A DNA stretch of 5,306 nt from Verrucomicrobiota bacterium (lineage in GTDB: Bacteria; Verrucomicrobiota; Kiritimatiellia; Kiritimatiellales; Tichowtungiaceae): NCBI GenBank assembly GCA_030619095.1, contig JAUXCB010000129.1, positions 1 through 5,306 of the forward strand, given 5' to 3'. Shown here in pieces: positions 1 to 5,306 of the stretch. The notes beneath the pieces were generated by a model. It made no database searches, was not told the origin of the DNA, and saw nothing but the letters and a program-made list of their open reading frames with translations. Position numbers and translations under genes: made by a program. The number at the start of each line of letters is the position of its first letter. The first letter of the stretch is position 1.

Positions 1-83
1 CCGTCTCTCTCTTGTTTCAGGCTGTTGACCGCAAGAGCATCGAACACGCTTGCCGCGGCTCTTTTTACAGCATTCAGGTTCAT
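1..83 (-). CDS. Hypothetical protein, N-terminal fragment (runs off left edge)
   Basis: An open frame starts with ATG at 83-81 and continues without a stop to the window edge, giving 27 complete codons that begin MNLNAVKRAAASVFDAL. It starts three bases after the TAA of the 113-residue gene and is in the same orientation, so the two look like one transcription unit. The fragment begins as a basic, alanine-rich, probably helical segment. There is no hydrophobic run long enough to call a signal peptide or membrane helix in what is visible. No clear Shine-Dalgarno sequence precedes it, so translation may be coupled to the upstream gene. I do not recognise the family. The frame is supported mainly by its tight junction with the previous gene and absence of stops, which is modest evidence over 83 bases. 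Confidence 0.5.
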   Translation of the reverse strand, partial: MNLNAVKRAAASVFDALAVNSLKQERD

Positions 84-86
84 CGC

Positions 87-428
87 TTAGAACATTGCGT
101 AAATGAAAGGGGAAACATCGTCGGATGGCGGCTCATCATCGCGCACGCTCTCGGCTAGTTCGACAAGAGCATCAGCGATCTTGGCAAGCAGCGGCAGATC
201 GCCGCCGCTCCATATTTCCCGCAGTTGTCCGGCCAGATCGTCCGGGTCGATTTCGTGGACGTAGCGCCCCGAATCATCGCGCTCACAATAATAGCTGGAT
301 TTGGAATTGTCAGGCCCAAGCGGAAAAATCTCGACACGCTCTCTCTTCGCGGCCGCGGCGACCGGCAAGAGTTTGTCGCGATAGAATGTGCGCAGCAGAT
401 TTTCTTTTTCAGTGTCGGTAAGTTTCAT
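87..428 (-). CDS. Small acidic hypothetical protein, 113 aa
   Basis: An intact 113-codon frame runs from ATG (428-426) to TAA (89-87). The product looks soluble and acidic: it opens with a charged segment (MKLTDTEKENLL), has an Asp/Glu-rich middle (CERDDSGRYVHEIDPDDL, about residues 48-65), then an amphipathic helical stretch (LPLLAKIADALVELAESV, about 78-95), and ends in the hydrophobic tail PFIYAMF. There is no signal peptide, membrane helix or catalytic motif that I recognise. The Shine-Dalgarno signal is weak (only GAG close to the ATG). A candidate promoter at 509-481 in the 104-base gap after the methyltransferase pseudogene could drive it, and the next gene follows after three bases. 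Coding is supported by protein-like composition, the tight downstream junction and promoter placement. Function is unknown; an accessory role in the carbamoylation locus is only inference from position. Confidence 0.7.
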   Translation of the reverse strand: MKLTDTEKENLLRTFYRDKLLPVAAAAKRERVEIFPLGPDNSKSSYYCERDDSGRYVHEIDPDDLAGQLREIWSGGDLPLLAKIADALVELAESVRDDEPPSDDVSPFIYAMF

Positions 429-480
429 CTCATTTACTATCTATCTTTGAGGGTCCCCATCGCGATCAAGCGAATTTCCG

Positions 481-509
481 ACAGTAAAGCGACTCGCGCA
501 ACGCGTCAA
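481..509 (-). promoter_or_regulatory. Candidate sigma-70-type promoter for the 113-aa gene
   Basis: On the minus strand TTGACG (509-504, five of six consensus -35 bases) is followed by a 17-base spacer and TACTGT (486-481), which keeps the three most conserved -10 positions (T, A and final T). It lies wholly in the gap between the methyltransferase pseudogene stop (533) and the ATG at 428, giving a predicted leader of roughly 45 bases. Placement and spacing are good and the -10 is mediocre. This is a motif-based inference. Confidence 0.45.
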
Positions 510-532
510 GCACCCTTCGCGCGGTGGGGGCT

Positions 533-1678
533 TCAATGTGTGGTCAAGGCTCCCGCTTCCCCGGCGCAGATGAAGGTTGCGCTCTCGAATCTACGGATCC
601 CGAAACTCTTGTGGAACTGCCAAAGGTCACGGTTGGGCGCAAGCGACCCCTGCACAACCTGAACAGACAGCAGTCAAGGCCCAGACGCGCGAGGCGCTCT
701 ATTAACCTCTCTTCAAGGACGTTTTGGATCTAGCGCGGTACAGGTCGTGCCCTCATCGTTCAGAAGCCCGGACAGCGTTTCGATAAAATCCAGGCAAAGC
801 CCGATGACGAGATTGCCTCCGTAGCCGTCGATCGCGGTGTCCTTACATTCGTCGGGCATGAATATGAAGGGCAGATTCCAGCTTACGAGATTTAAGGTCC
901 CAAGCACCCCGAAAAGCGCAAGCGCGTCGGCTTTGAGGATCCGGTAGCTGCCAAAAGCGTTCAATTTCGCGGTGAACGAGGCAAGACCGACGGAATGCGG
1001 GTTAATGTCAATCCCCACCGCCTCGTGGAAGGGTGTGAGAAATAAAGCATCAACGCGCCCGCACCGGTGCCGCAGTCCAGGTATCGCTTCCCGCCCGTAA
1101 TGATCCGCCGGTCCATTATCTCGATCTGCCTAAGCGAATCGAGTCCGATGTACGTGCGATGGAACGGCAGCAGATCAACGTCTGAATTGTCCGGAGTAGT
1201 TGACTCGGGCAGGGCGACCGTTTCATGGACCTCGCCGCCGTTATCGTTTAAGAGATTCGCCGCTAATAGAAGACCGTCGACCGAGATCACTCTAAACCGG
1301 CATAACCAGCCTGTCGTCATCAGTCTCCCGCAGAAACTTGTTCGAAAATCACATTTCGACATTGTCCGCGCCGATTATCTCCTCCCATTCATTCAAAGGC
1401 AGGTTCTGTCGGAAAGCCCTGTAAAGGAATTTTTCGCGCCCGGAAACAAACGATCGGTACAGCGGGGAGAGAGCCGAAGCATCGAGCTGCGAGCTTTCGT
1501 CTTTTAGGAAATGCAGGAACTCCCGGCTTTCGTTTCTGGGCGGAAGTCCCGCGACCTTAGGCGGAGGGTATTTATGGAGCTGCTCGAGCGAAAGCCCCCG
1601 CAGTGTTTTCAAAAGATCCGCGAGGGCATTCCCCTCCAAATGCGTTATCCAGTCTTCGCTTGGCCGGTAGAATATCAT
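533..1678 (-). pseudogene. Frameshifted SAM-dependent methyltransferase (HemK/PrmC-like, with N-terminal accessory domain)
   Basis: The pieces, read in order, rebuild one protein of about 380 residues. (1) Frame A runs from ATG 1678-1676 (MIFYRPSEDW) through LYRSFVSGREKFLYRAF to an in-frame TGA at 1351-1349, and resumes as FLRETDDDRLVMP until about 1298. (2) Frame B carries RFRVISVDGLLLAANLL, PFHRTYIGLDSLRQIEIMD and the SAM-binding motif I YLDCGTGAGALMLYF (about 1083-1040). (3) Back in frame A from about 1036 come FHEAVGIDINPHSVGLA, the acidic motif KADALAL, then WNLPFIFMPDE in place of the usual NPPF/Y motif, and IDGYGGNLVIGLCLDFIETL. (4) Frame B has NVLEERLIERLARLGLD (723 to about 673). (5) Frame A ends with LSVQVVQGSLAPNRDLWQF and FGIRRFESATFICAG, stopping at TGA 535-533. 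Family order (accessory domain with a PDSL-like loop, GxGxG-type motif I, NPPF-like motif, distal GGxGL motif) supports the call. It lies 19 bases after the carbamoyltransferase stop, so it was probably the third operon gene. A TTG in the same frame at 1717 is an alternative start overlapping the previous gene, but its spacing to GGAAGG is zero. Sequencing error is possible, though the adjacent 1.8-kb gene is clean. Confidence 0.85.
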
Positions 1679-1697
1679 CTCTTTCCGAGGATTTTGG

Positions 1698-3533
1698 CTA
1701 ATCCGGGTCGAATTCAACCTTCCACGATTCGTCCTTCTCGGCTTCAGGCTGGGCTTCCTTCCGCAGGATGCAATCGTTAAGCACCAACAGGTCGATTTCC
1801 GTCCTCATAAAACAGAGGTAAGCGTCCTGCGGTGTGCATACGATCGGCTCGCCGCGTACGTTAAACGAGGTGTTCACCACAATCGGGCAGCCGGTGAATT
1901 TTTCAAATGCCTCTATGATCGCGTAGTACTCAGGATTCGTTTCCTTGTGCACCGTCTGTATCCTAGCGCTGTAATCCACGTGCGTCACCGCCGGCACATC
2001 GCTTCGGAGCTGATTGACTAGCGCCAGCAGATCGTCGTCCTGTGTGAAATTATCAATGTCCATCGGCAGCCGGTGCTCTTCTTTAACCGGCGCTACGAGC
2101 AGCATATATGGGCTTTCCGACCCAAGCTCAAAGTAATCGTTCGATCGTTCCGCGAGTACTGACGGCGCAAACGGACGGAACGACTCGCGGTATTTTATCT
2201 TCAGATTCATCACGGCCTGAGTGTCCTTCCTGCGGGGATCGCCTAGGATCGAGCGCGCGCCAAGCGCACGCGGGCCGAATTCCATCCTGCCCGAAAAGAA
2301 CCCCACGATCCTACCTTCCGCGAGGGCCTTTGCTACCAACTCCGCCCTGTCTTCGAGTGATTCGACACGCGAGTATCTGAGCGAGCGCCTGTCGAGAAAC
2401 GCGCGGACCTCGTCCGAACTGAATCCGACACCCAGATAACTGCCTTTCTGTGTGTCGCGTCCGGCCGGATCCCTTTCGCGCCTCGCTCCGAACCGCTCGT
2501 AAGAAGCCAGCAGCGCCGCGCCCAGCGAGCCGCCCGCGTCACCCGCCGCGGGCTGTATCCAGATGCGGTCGAAGATCCCCTCGCGCTGGACCAGCCCGTT
2601 CGCCACGCAGTTGAGCGCGACGCCTCCGGCCATAACAAGATTACTCATCCCCGTGATCTCGCGCAGATGCCGGGCCGTCTTCGAAACAACTGCCTCCGTG
2701 ACCTTCTGCACCGATGCCGCAAGGTCCATCTCGCGCTTGGCGATCATTGATTCCGGATTGCGTGCTTCGCCTCCGAATAGCTCGGTGAACTTCGGGTTTG
2801 TCATACGGTTCGTGTCGAGATATCCGAAATACTCCATATTTAGCCTGAACGACCCGTCCTGCTTTATATCGATCAGATTGTCACGGATCGCGCTGGCATA
2901 CACCGGTTCGCCGTAAGGGGCCAAACCCATCAGCTTGTACTCGCCCGAATTTACCTTGAACCCGCAGAAATATGTGAAAGCGCTGTAAAGCAGCCCCAGC
3001 GAATGAGGAAAATTGATCTCCTTCAGGAGTCTGATGCTCTCGCCTTTCCCGGTCCCAAGCGTTGTGGTGGCCCACTCGCCGACACCGTCCATCGTCAGGA
3101 TCGCGGCCTCCTCGAAGGGAGACGGGTAAAAAGCGGAAGCGGCGTGCGACGCGTGATGTTCGGTGAACAAGATCTTGACGTCTGTCTTGAGGGTGTCGCG
3201 GATCAGATCACTGACGAACAGCTTAGTACCGAGTATCGAGCGGCTCGCTTTCATCCATTGCTCCTCCGTTCGCGGAGCCGCGGACAGGATCGACTTGACG
3301 ACTCGGTCGAGCGTAAGTAGCGGGTGATCGTAGAAAACGACCGCGTCGAGTTCATCCGGCTCGATAAATGCCTCACTAAGGCAATAATTCACGGCTTTCT
3401 TCGGGAAGCGCGGATCATGCTTCTTGCGGGAAAACCTCTCCTCCTGGGCCGCAGCCACGATCTCGCCCCCGCGGATGATCGCAGCGGCCGAGTCGTGGTA
3501 AAAAGCGGAGATGCCGAGGATCGTGGCATTCAT
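1698..3533 (-). CDS. Carbamoyltransferase, NodU/CmcH family, 611 aa
   Basis: This is an intact, full-length member of the carbamoyltransferase family (NodU, CmcH, TobZ type). In the family, carbamoyl phosphate and ATP give a carbamoyl-adenylate, and the carbamoyl group is then passed to a hydroxyl on a sugar or natural product in the cytoplasm. The N-terminal Kae1-like domain opens with ILGISAFYHDSAAAII (about 5-20). It carries the metal-site HxxxH in EHHASHAASAF (H126, H130), MDGVGEW with D149, VNSGEYKLMGLAPYGEP (194-210), NLVMAGGVALNCVANGL (298-314) and PAAGDAGGSLGAAL with D332. The C-terminal YrdC-like domain shows FSGRMEFGPRALGARSIL (413-430), SFRPFAPSVL (451-460) and VVNTSFNVRGEPIV (552-565). 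No key motif is missing. Its ATG overlaps the hydrolase TGA as ATGA, implying translational coupling; a G-rich stretch about 15 bases upstream is only a weak ribosome site. The acceptor substrate cannot be deduced from sequence. Confidence 0.96.
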   Translation of the reverse strand: MNATILGISAFYHDSAAAIIRGGEIVAAAQEERFSRKKHDPRFPKKAVNYCLSEAFIEPDELDAVVFYDHPLLTLDRVVKSILSAAPRTEEQWMKASRSILGTKLFVSDLIRDTLKTDVKILFTEHHASHAASAFYPSPFEEAAILTMDGVGEWATTTLGTGKGESIRLLKEINFPHSLGLLYSAFTYFCGFKVNSGEYKLMGLAPYGEPVYASAIRDNLIDIKQDGSFRLNMEYFGYLDTNRMTNPKFTELFGGEARNPESMIAKREMDLAASVQKVTEAVVSKTARHLREITGMSNLVMAGGVALNCVANGLVQREGIFDRIWIQPAAGDAGGSLGAALLASYERFGARRERDPAGRDTQKGSYLGVGFSSDEVRAFLDRRSLRYSRVESLEDRAELVAKALAEGRIVGFFSGRMEFGPRALGARSILGDPRRKDTQAVMNLKIKYRESFRPFAPSVLAERSNDYFELGSESPYMLLVAPVKEEHRLPMDIDNFTQDDDLLALVNQLRSDVPAVTHVDYSARIQTVHKETNPEYYAIIEAFEKFTGCPIVVNTSFNVRGEPIVCTPQDAYLCFMRTEIDLLVLNDCILRKEAQPEAEKDESWKVEFDPD

Positions 3534-4546
3534 ATGGAAGCCGCACCCCCCGCTTTTCTGTCAAGCAGCTCTTGAACGGGAGCGGCCAGTGATTCGGCCA
3601 GAAGCCGGTGATGCGCCGGAGTGGGGTGTATGTCGTTCTCGAAGCGGAATCTGCGTCGCTCCGACTTCGGCACCGAGTAATAATCGGGGAGCGGATCGTG
3701 CAATATCACGTTCTCCCACGATCCAAGTTCGGCAAACCGAGCGGTAACACCTTCGGCCGATGCAGTCTCTTCGACATAGTGATACAGCGGAACGGGCATT
3801 ATTATCACCGGCTTATCCGTTTCGGACGTCCACTTCCGAAGAATGGCTTTCAGCAGGAGCCATTCGCGGCCGTCGGGCTTGTCATATTCCGGGAGAGGCT
3901 GGTAATGAGATAACTGCTGTGCGAGCTGTTTTACGCACCCGCCCATTTTTCCGACCATCTTCCGCAGCAAAAACATCCGTCCGCCCCGATCGACAAAATC
4001 GTGTTCACCTTCCGGAAGGTCTTCGGGCCTGAGCGGCTCTTTCGGTACGGGAGTGTTCTTCAGGACAAGTTCTCCCCCGGCGCCAAACTCGAAATAGGGT
4101 TTCGGAAGGAGGATATCCGCTCCATCTACCGTCTTGGCAAGCCGATAGCGGGCGGCGACACGGCGTATGTTCTCAACCTGGACCGCGATGACGATCAGAT
4201 CACATTCGTAATCTCTCGCAAGCTCTTTATAAACCAGGTAATGCTGATCGGTACCCGTGCCAGGAAGACCGAAATTGAAGACCTCCAAGCCGGGGAGCAG
4301 CGTTTCCAGGACGTCGCCGTAACGGTATTTGTTGCTGACCGCGTCTCCGGCAGTGAAAGAATCTCCGAAAAGCAGAATGCGGAAAATATCTTCAGCTTTG
4401 GGCGTTTCGAACTCGCGTTCGGAGCGGAATCCGGCGGAGTTTGCGCGCAGCAGATACCCGCCGCCTTCGTGTTCGCAGCGCGTTCTCAGGTTGGGGATAA
4501 AATGGTAGCCGATTATCGGGTGGTACTGCTGAAGTTGTATTTCCAT
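3530..4546 (-). CDS. SGNH/GDSL-type hydrolase, 338 aa
   Basis: This is an SGNH-fold hydrolase or acyl-modifying esterase. Block I is ILLFGDSFTAGDAV with the likely nucleophile S63. Block II is VFNFGLPGTGTDQHY (about 89-103). A block III-like Asn sits in VIAVQVEN (N126), and block V is NDIHPTPAHHRLLAESLA with D305 and H307. The N-terminal stretch YHPIIGYHFIPNL...RANSAGFRSEREF is the leader seen before the GDSF motif in many polysaccharide-cluster SGNH proteins. There is no signal peptide or membrane helix, so this product is predicted cytosolic. It is probably the first gene of the operon: a candidate promoter lies about 80 bases upstream, and its TGA overlaps the carbamoyltransferase ATG. Family members remove or transfer acetyl and similar esters; here the substrate is presumably the same molecule that is carbamoylated, which is inference from linkage. 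No good Shine-Dalgarno precedes the ATG at 4546 (the leader ends TATATCCTTA), but no better start keeps the conserved N-terminus. Confidence 0.92.
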   Translation of the reverse strand: MEIQLQQYHPIIGYHFIPNLRTRCEHEGGGYLLRANSAGFRSEREFETPKAEDIFRILLFGDSFTAGDAVSNKYRYGDVLETLLPGLEVFNFGLPGTGTDQHYLVYKELARDYECDLIVIAVQVENIRRVAARYRLAKTVDGADILLPKPYFEFGAGGELVLKNTPVPKEPLRPEDLPEGEHDFVDRGGRMFLLRKMVGKMGGCVKQLAQQLSHYQPLPEYDKPDGREWLLLKAILRKWTSETDKPVIIMPVPLYHYVEETASAEGVTARFAELGSWENVILHDPLPDYYSVPKSERRRFRFENDIHPTPAHHRLLAESLAAPVQELLDRKAGGAASI

Positions 4547-4622
4547 TAAGGATATATGTAAACACTAGACAATACTGATGACATGGGCTTTTTAAGACGG
4601 TATGTGCCGGTAATTCGCAGGA

Positions 4623-4651
4623 ATCATAAACAATAGTCGCACATTCATCAA
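4623..4651 (-). promoter_or_regulatory. Candidate sigma-70-type promoter for the hydrolase-carbamoyltransferase operon
   Basis: On the minus strand TTGATG (4651-4646, four of six -35 bases) is followed by exactly 17 bases and TATGAT (4628-4623, five of six -10 bases). It is correctly oriented about 75-80 bases before the hydrolase ATG and would give a leader of about 70 bases. It is the best promoter-like match I found upstream of the operon. It is motif-based only. Confidence 0.5.
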
Positions 4652-4785
4652 ACCCAAGGATTTTTAGTGTTTGAACTCATCGGGAGACGCATTTCGTTCT
4701 CGGAGCAGGGAGAGGAGGTCCCGGTTATTTGAACAACTGATCCTCGTTTTATAAGTGTGACTCAGCCAATATTTCACAACAGTTA

Positions 4786-4852
4786 ACAGTAACCGACAGT
4801 AATTAAATCAATCGCCTAGTCGATTCCTGTATTTGTTGGTTACTGTCCGTTA
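4786..4852. repeat. Imperfect inverted repeat with duplicated left arm motif
   Basis: The segment TAACCGACAGTAA (4790-4802) is the reverse complement of TTACTGTCCGTTA (4840-4852) at 12 of 13 positions. ACAGTAACC (4786-4794) is also a perfect reverse complement of GGTTACTGT (4838-4846). The left side therefore contains ACAGTAA twice, ten bases apart, and two alternative stems compete for the same right arm. The loop is about 37-43 bases. Possible roles include a paired-site operator or a remnant mobile-element end; none is established. Confidence 0.5.
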
Positions 4853-4884
4853 TGGCGTCTATTTGTCAGCAAGTGCGCCATGAG

Positions 4885-4909
4885 CCGCGCCGCGGGCCCC
4901 CCTTTTTTT
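4885..4909 (+). terminator. Weak terminator-like GC block plus T-run
   Basis: A short stem CCGC/GCGG (4885-4888 with 4892-4895, three-base loop) is followed by GGCCCCCC and seven T (4903-4909). The T-run is good, but the stem is only four pairs and the C-run intervenes between stem and T-run. No plus-strand gene ends just before it, so function as a Rho-independent terminator is doubtful. Confidence 0.2.
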
Positions 4910-4928
4910 GATATTCATGCGATATCAA
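4908..4928. repeat. Perfect 7-bp inverted repeat, AT-rich
   Basis: TTGATAT (4908-4914) and ATATCAA (4922-4928) are exact reverse complements around a 7-base centre. The symmetry suits a small regulator operator or simply chance in AT-rich DNA. There is no gene start next to it. Confidence 0.3.
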
Positions 4929-5106
4929 TAACTCTCCCAAACTTTTTACGGCCCTTTTTTCCCGCAATTCCGTCACGGCTTAATCTGTTAGGCTCTGAAT
5001 AAACGTGATACACCACCGCACATTCCCGGACATAGGCGATAGCGGCCTGCTGGCTTCTGTATCGACGGTCGACGGTGAGTTATAACCGAATCTGGTGTTT
5101 GAGCGG

Positions 5107-5136
5107 TTGAAAAAAAGCGGCGTATCTGGTTGATAT
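5107..5136 (+). promoter_or_regulatory. Weak candidate promoter of the transposase-like gene
   Basis: TTGAAA (5107-5112, five of six -35 bases) is followed by 18 bases and TGATAT (5131-5136), a poor -10. Transcription would begin near 5143 and yield a leader that includes the AAGGAG site but excludes the upstream arm of the hairpin at 5117-5127. The call rests mainly on the -35 and placement. Confidence 0.3.
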
Positions 5137-5177
5137 GCTGTTGCGACACATCAAAGCAACCGAAGGAGATACGCCGC
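5117..5177 (+). promoter_or_regulatory. Hairpin overlapping the ribosome binding site of the transposase-like gene
   Basis: GCGGCGTATCT (5117-5127) and AGATACGCCGC (5167-5177) are perfect 11-bp reverse complements. Inside them GGTTG (5128-5132) can also pair with CAACC (5157-5161), leaving GAAGG (5162-5166) as a bulge. The strong Shine-Dalgarno AAGGAG (5163-5168) is thus partly in the stem and partly in the bulge, and the spacer to the ATG at 5179 is almost wholly in the stem. A transcript entering from upstream would fold this way and be poorly translated. Initiation from the internal promoter would avoid it. The repeat is seen directly; the regulatory reading is inference by analogy with insertion sequences such as IS10 and IS50. 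Confidence 0.55.
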
Positions 5178-5178
5178 C

Positions 5179-5306
5179 ATGAGTAAGAATAACGTTGTTA
5201 AGCTGGCAGGTCGGGAGGCGCTGAGCTGGCGCCATTCAGGGGCCGCGTTGAACTCGCCTGGCAGAACCGGAACGTTGGAGGCCCGCTTGGCTATGTTACC
5301 GCGGCG
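5179..5306 (+). CDS. Transposase-like protein, N-terminal fragment (possible IS256 family)
   Basis: An ATG at 5179 follows a strong AAGGAG (5163-5168) with a ten-base spacer, and the frame stays open to the window edge, 42 codons. The first 14 residues, MSKNNVVKLAGREA, resemble the N-termini of IS256-type transposases, which often begin with a short NNV(V/I)xL segment before the DPLTELLRxGA region. After residue 14 the expected continuation is absent: the visible frame reads LSWRHSGAALNSPGRTG, which I do not recognise. Either the family guess is wrong, or a deletion or frameshift follows codon 14. It is the only plus-strand gene here, pointing away from the carbamoylation operon, and its leader has a translation-blocking hairpin typical of mobile elements. 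The start is well supported; the family assignment is tentative. Confidence 0.5.
   Translation, partial: MSKNNVVKLAGREALSWRHSGAALNSPGRTGTLEARLAMLPR

Larger units (their letters stand above)
4652..5106. other. Intergenic region without a supportable gene
   Basis: About 450 bases separate the operon promoter from the plus-strand gene leader. Stops are frequent in all frames and no open frame has a convincing ribosome site. The region holds an imperfect inverted repeat (4786-4852), a GC-rich block followed by seven T (4885-4909), a perfect 7-bp inverted repeat (4908-4928) and a short tandem TCGACGG duplication (5062-5075). If the right-hand gene is a transposase, the left end of its element should lie somewhere here, but I could not identify a terminal repeat because the opposite end is outside the window. 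Confidence 0.6.

Noticed and set aside
508..536. A terminator after the methyltransferase remnant
   Set aside because: AAGCACCC/GGGGGCTT can form a short mismatched stem, but no T-run follows on the minus strand.
713..1018. A 101-codon minus-strand open frame starting at GTG 1018
   Set aside because: It is the middle of the broken methyltransferase; its apparent start lies inside the SAM-binding fold and its stop results from a frame change.
1295..1351. Programmed frameshifting or selenocysteine decoding at the TGA
   Set aside because: There is no canonical slippery heptamer, no evident downstream selenocysteine hairpin, and at least four further frame changes exist in the same gene, so ordinary damage or sequencing error is simpler.
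961..1362. A 133-codon minus-strand open frame
   Set aside because: Its first 20 or so residues and last 22 residues are out-of-frame translation around genuine methyltransferase sequence; it is a pseudogene segment, not a gene.
4001..4549. A 182-codon plus-strand open frame
   Set aside because: It is antisense to the SGNH hydrolase, whose frame contains the conserved GDSF and DIHP motifs; the plus frame shows no recognisable motif or ribosome site. The other long plus-strand frames between 108 and 4032 are shadows in the same way.
4713..4718. A perfect AGGAGG on the plus strand
   Set aside because: No open frame follows it: the nearest TTG reads TTG AAC AAC and then stops.
4786..4852. An integron attC site
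   Set aside because: The flanks do not match RYYYAAC and GTTRRRY core sites, and no cassette or integrase is visible.
4880..5002. A 40-codon plus-strand frame starting ATGAGCCGC
   Set aside because: It has no Shine-Dalgarno, runs through the T-run and inverted repeat, and gives a low-complexity Pro/Phe-rich peptide unlike a real protein.

Overview
This is bacterial DNA: dense, leftward-oriented genes with ATG starts, stop/start overlaps and sigma-70-like promoters. It is moderately GC-rich in the genes and AT-richer between them. There is no rRNA, tRNA or other phylogenetic marker, so I do not name a taxon. Four of the five genes or gene remnants I can support lie on the minus strand and read leftwards from about 4650 to the window start. 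One plus-strand gene begins at the right edge.

The core is a two-gene unit. An SGNH/GDSL-type hydrolase (4546 to 3530) overlaps by ATGA the start of a full-length NodU/CmcH-family carbamoyltransferase (3533 to 1698). A good candidate promoter, TTGATG-17-TATGAT, lies about 80 bases upstream of the hydrolase. This pairing fits addition of a carbamoyl group to a sugar or other hydroxylated metabolite, plus an esterase or acyl-modifying step, as found in surface-polysaccharide and natural-product clusters. The substrate cannot be read from this window.

Immediately downstream, 1678 to 533 is the wreck of a third gene: a SAM-dependent methyltransferase of the HemK/PrmC-like type with an N-terminal accessory domain, about 380 residues when reconstructed. 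It is broken by an in-frame TGA and at least four single-base frame changes. The recognisable protein alternates between two frames and ends in the frame in which it began. A naive annotation would report three unrelated short hypotheticals and miss the C-terminal third.

A second candidate promoter (TTGACG-17-TACTGT, 509 to 481) sits in the gap after the pseudogene. It would drive an acidic 113-residue protein of unknown function (428 to 87) and a following gene (from 83) that runs off the left edge, so these may be expressed independently of the dead methyltransferase.

The right-hand 750 bases (4547 to 5306) hold mostly non-coding DNA: the hydrolase promoter and leader, an imperfect inverted repeat at 4786-4852, a GC block followed by seven T, a small AT hairpin, and then the leader and first 42 codons of a plus-strand gene. 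That gene's N-terminus resembles IS256-type transposases. Its ribosome binding site is partly enclosed by an 11-bp perfect inverted repeat whose upstream arm would be present only in read-through transcripts, a layout known from other insertion sequences.

I see no CRISPR array, toxin-antitoxin pair, phage module or clearly new defence system. The most unusual content is the heavily frameshifted methyltransferase inside an otherwise intact carbamoylation operon and the hairpin-guarded transposase start.
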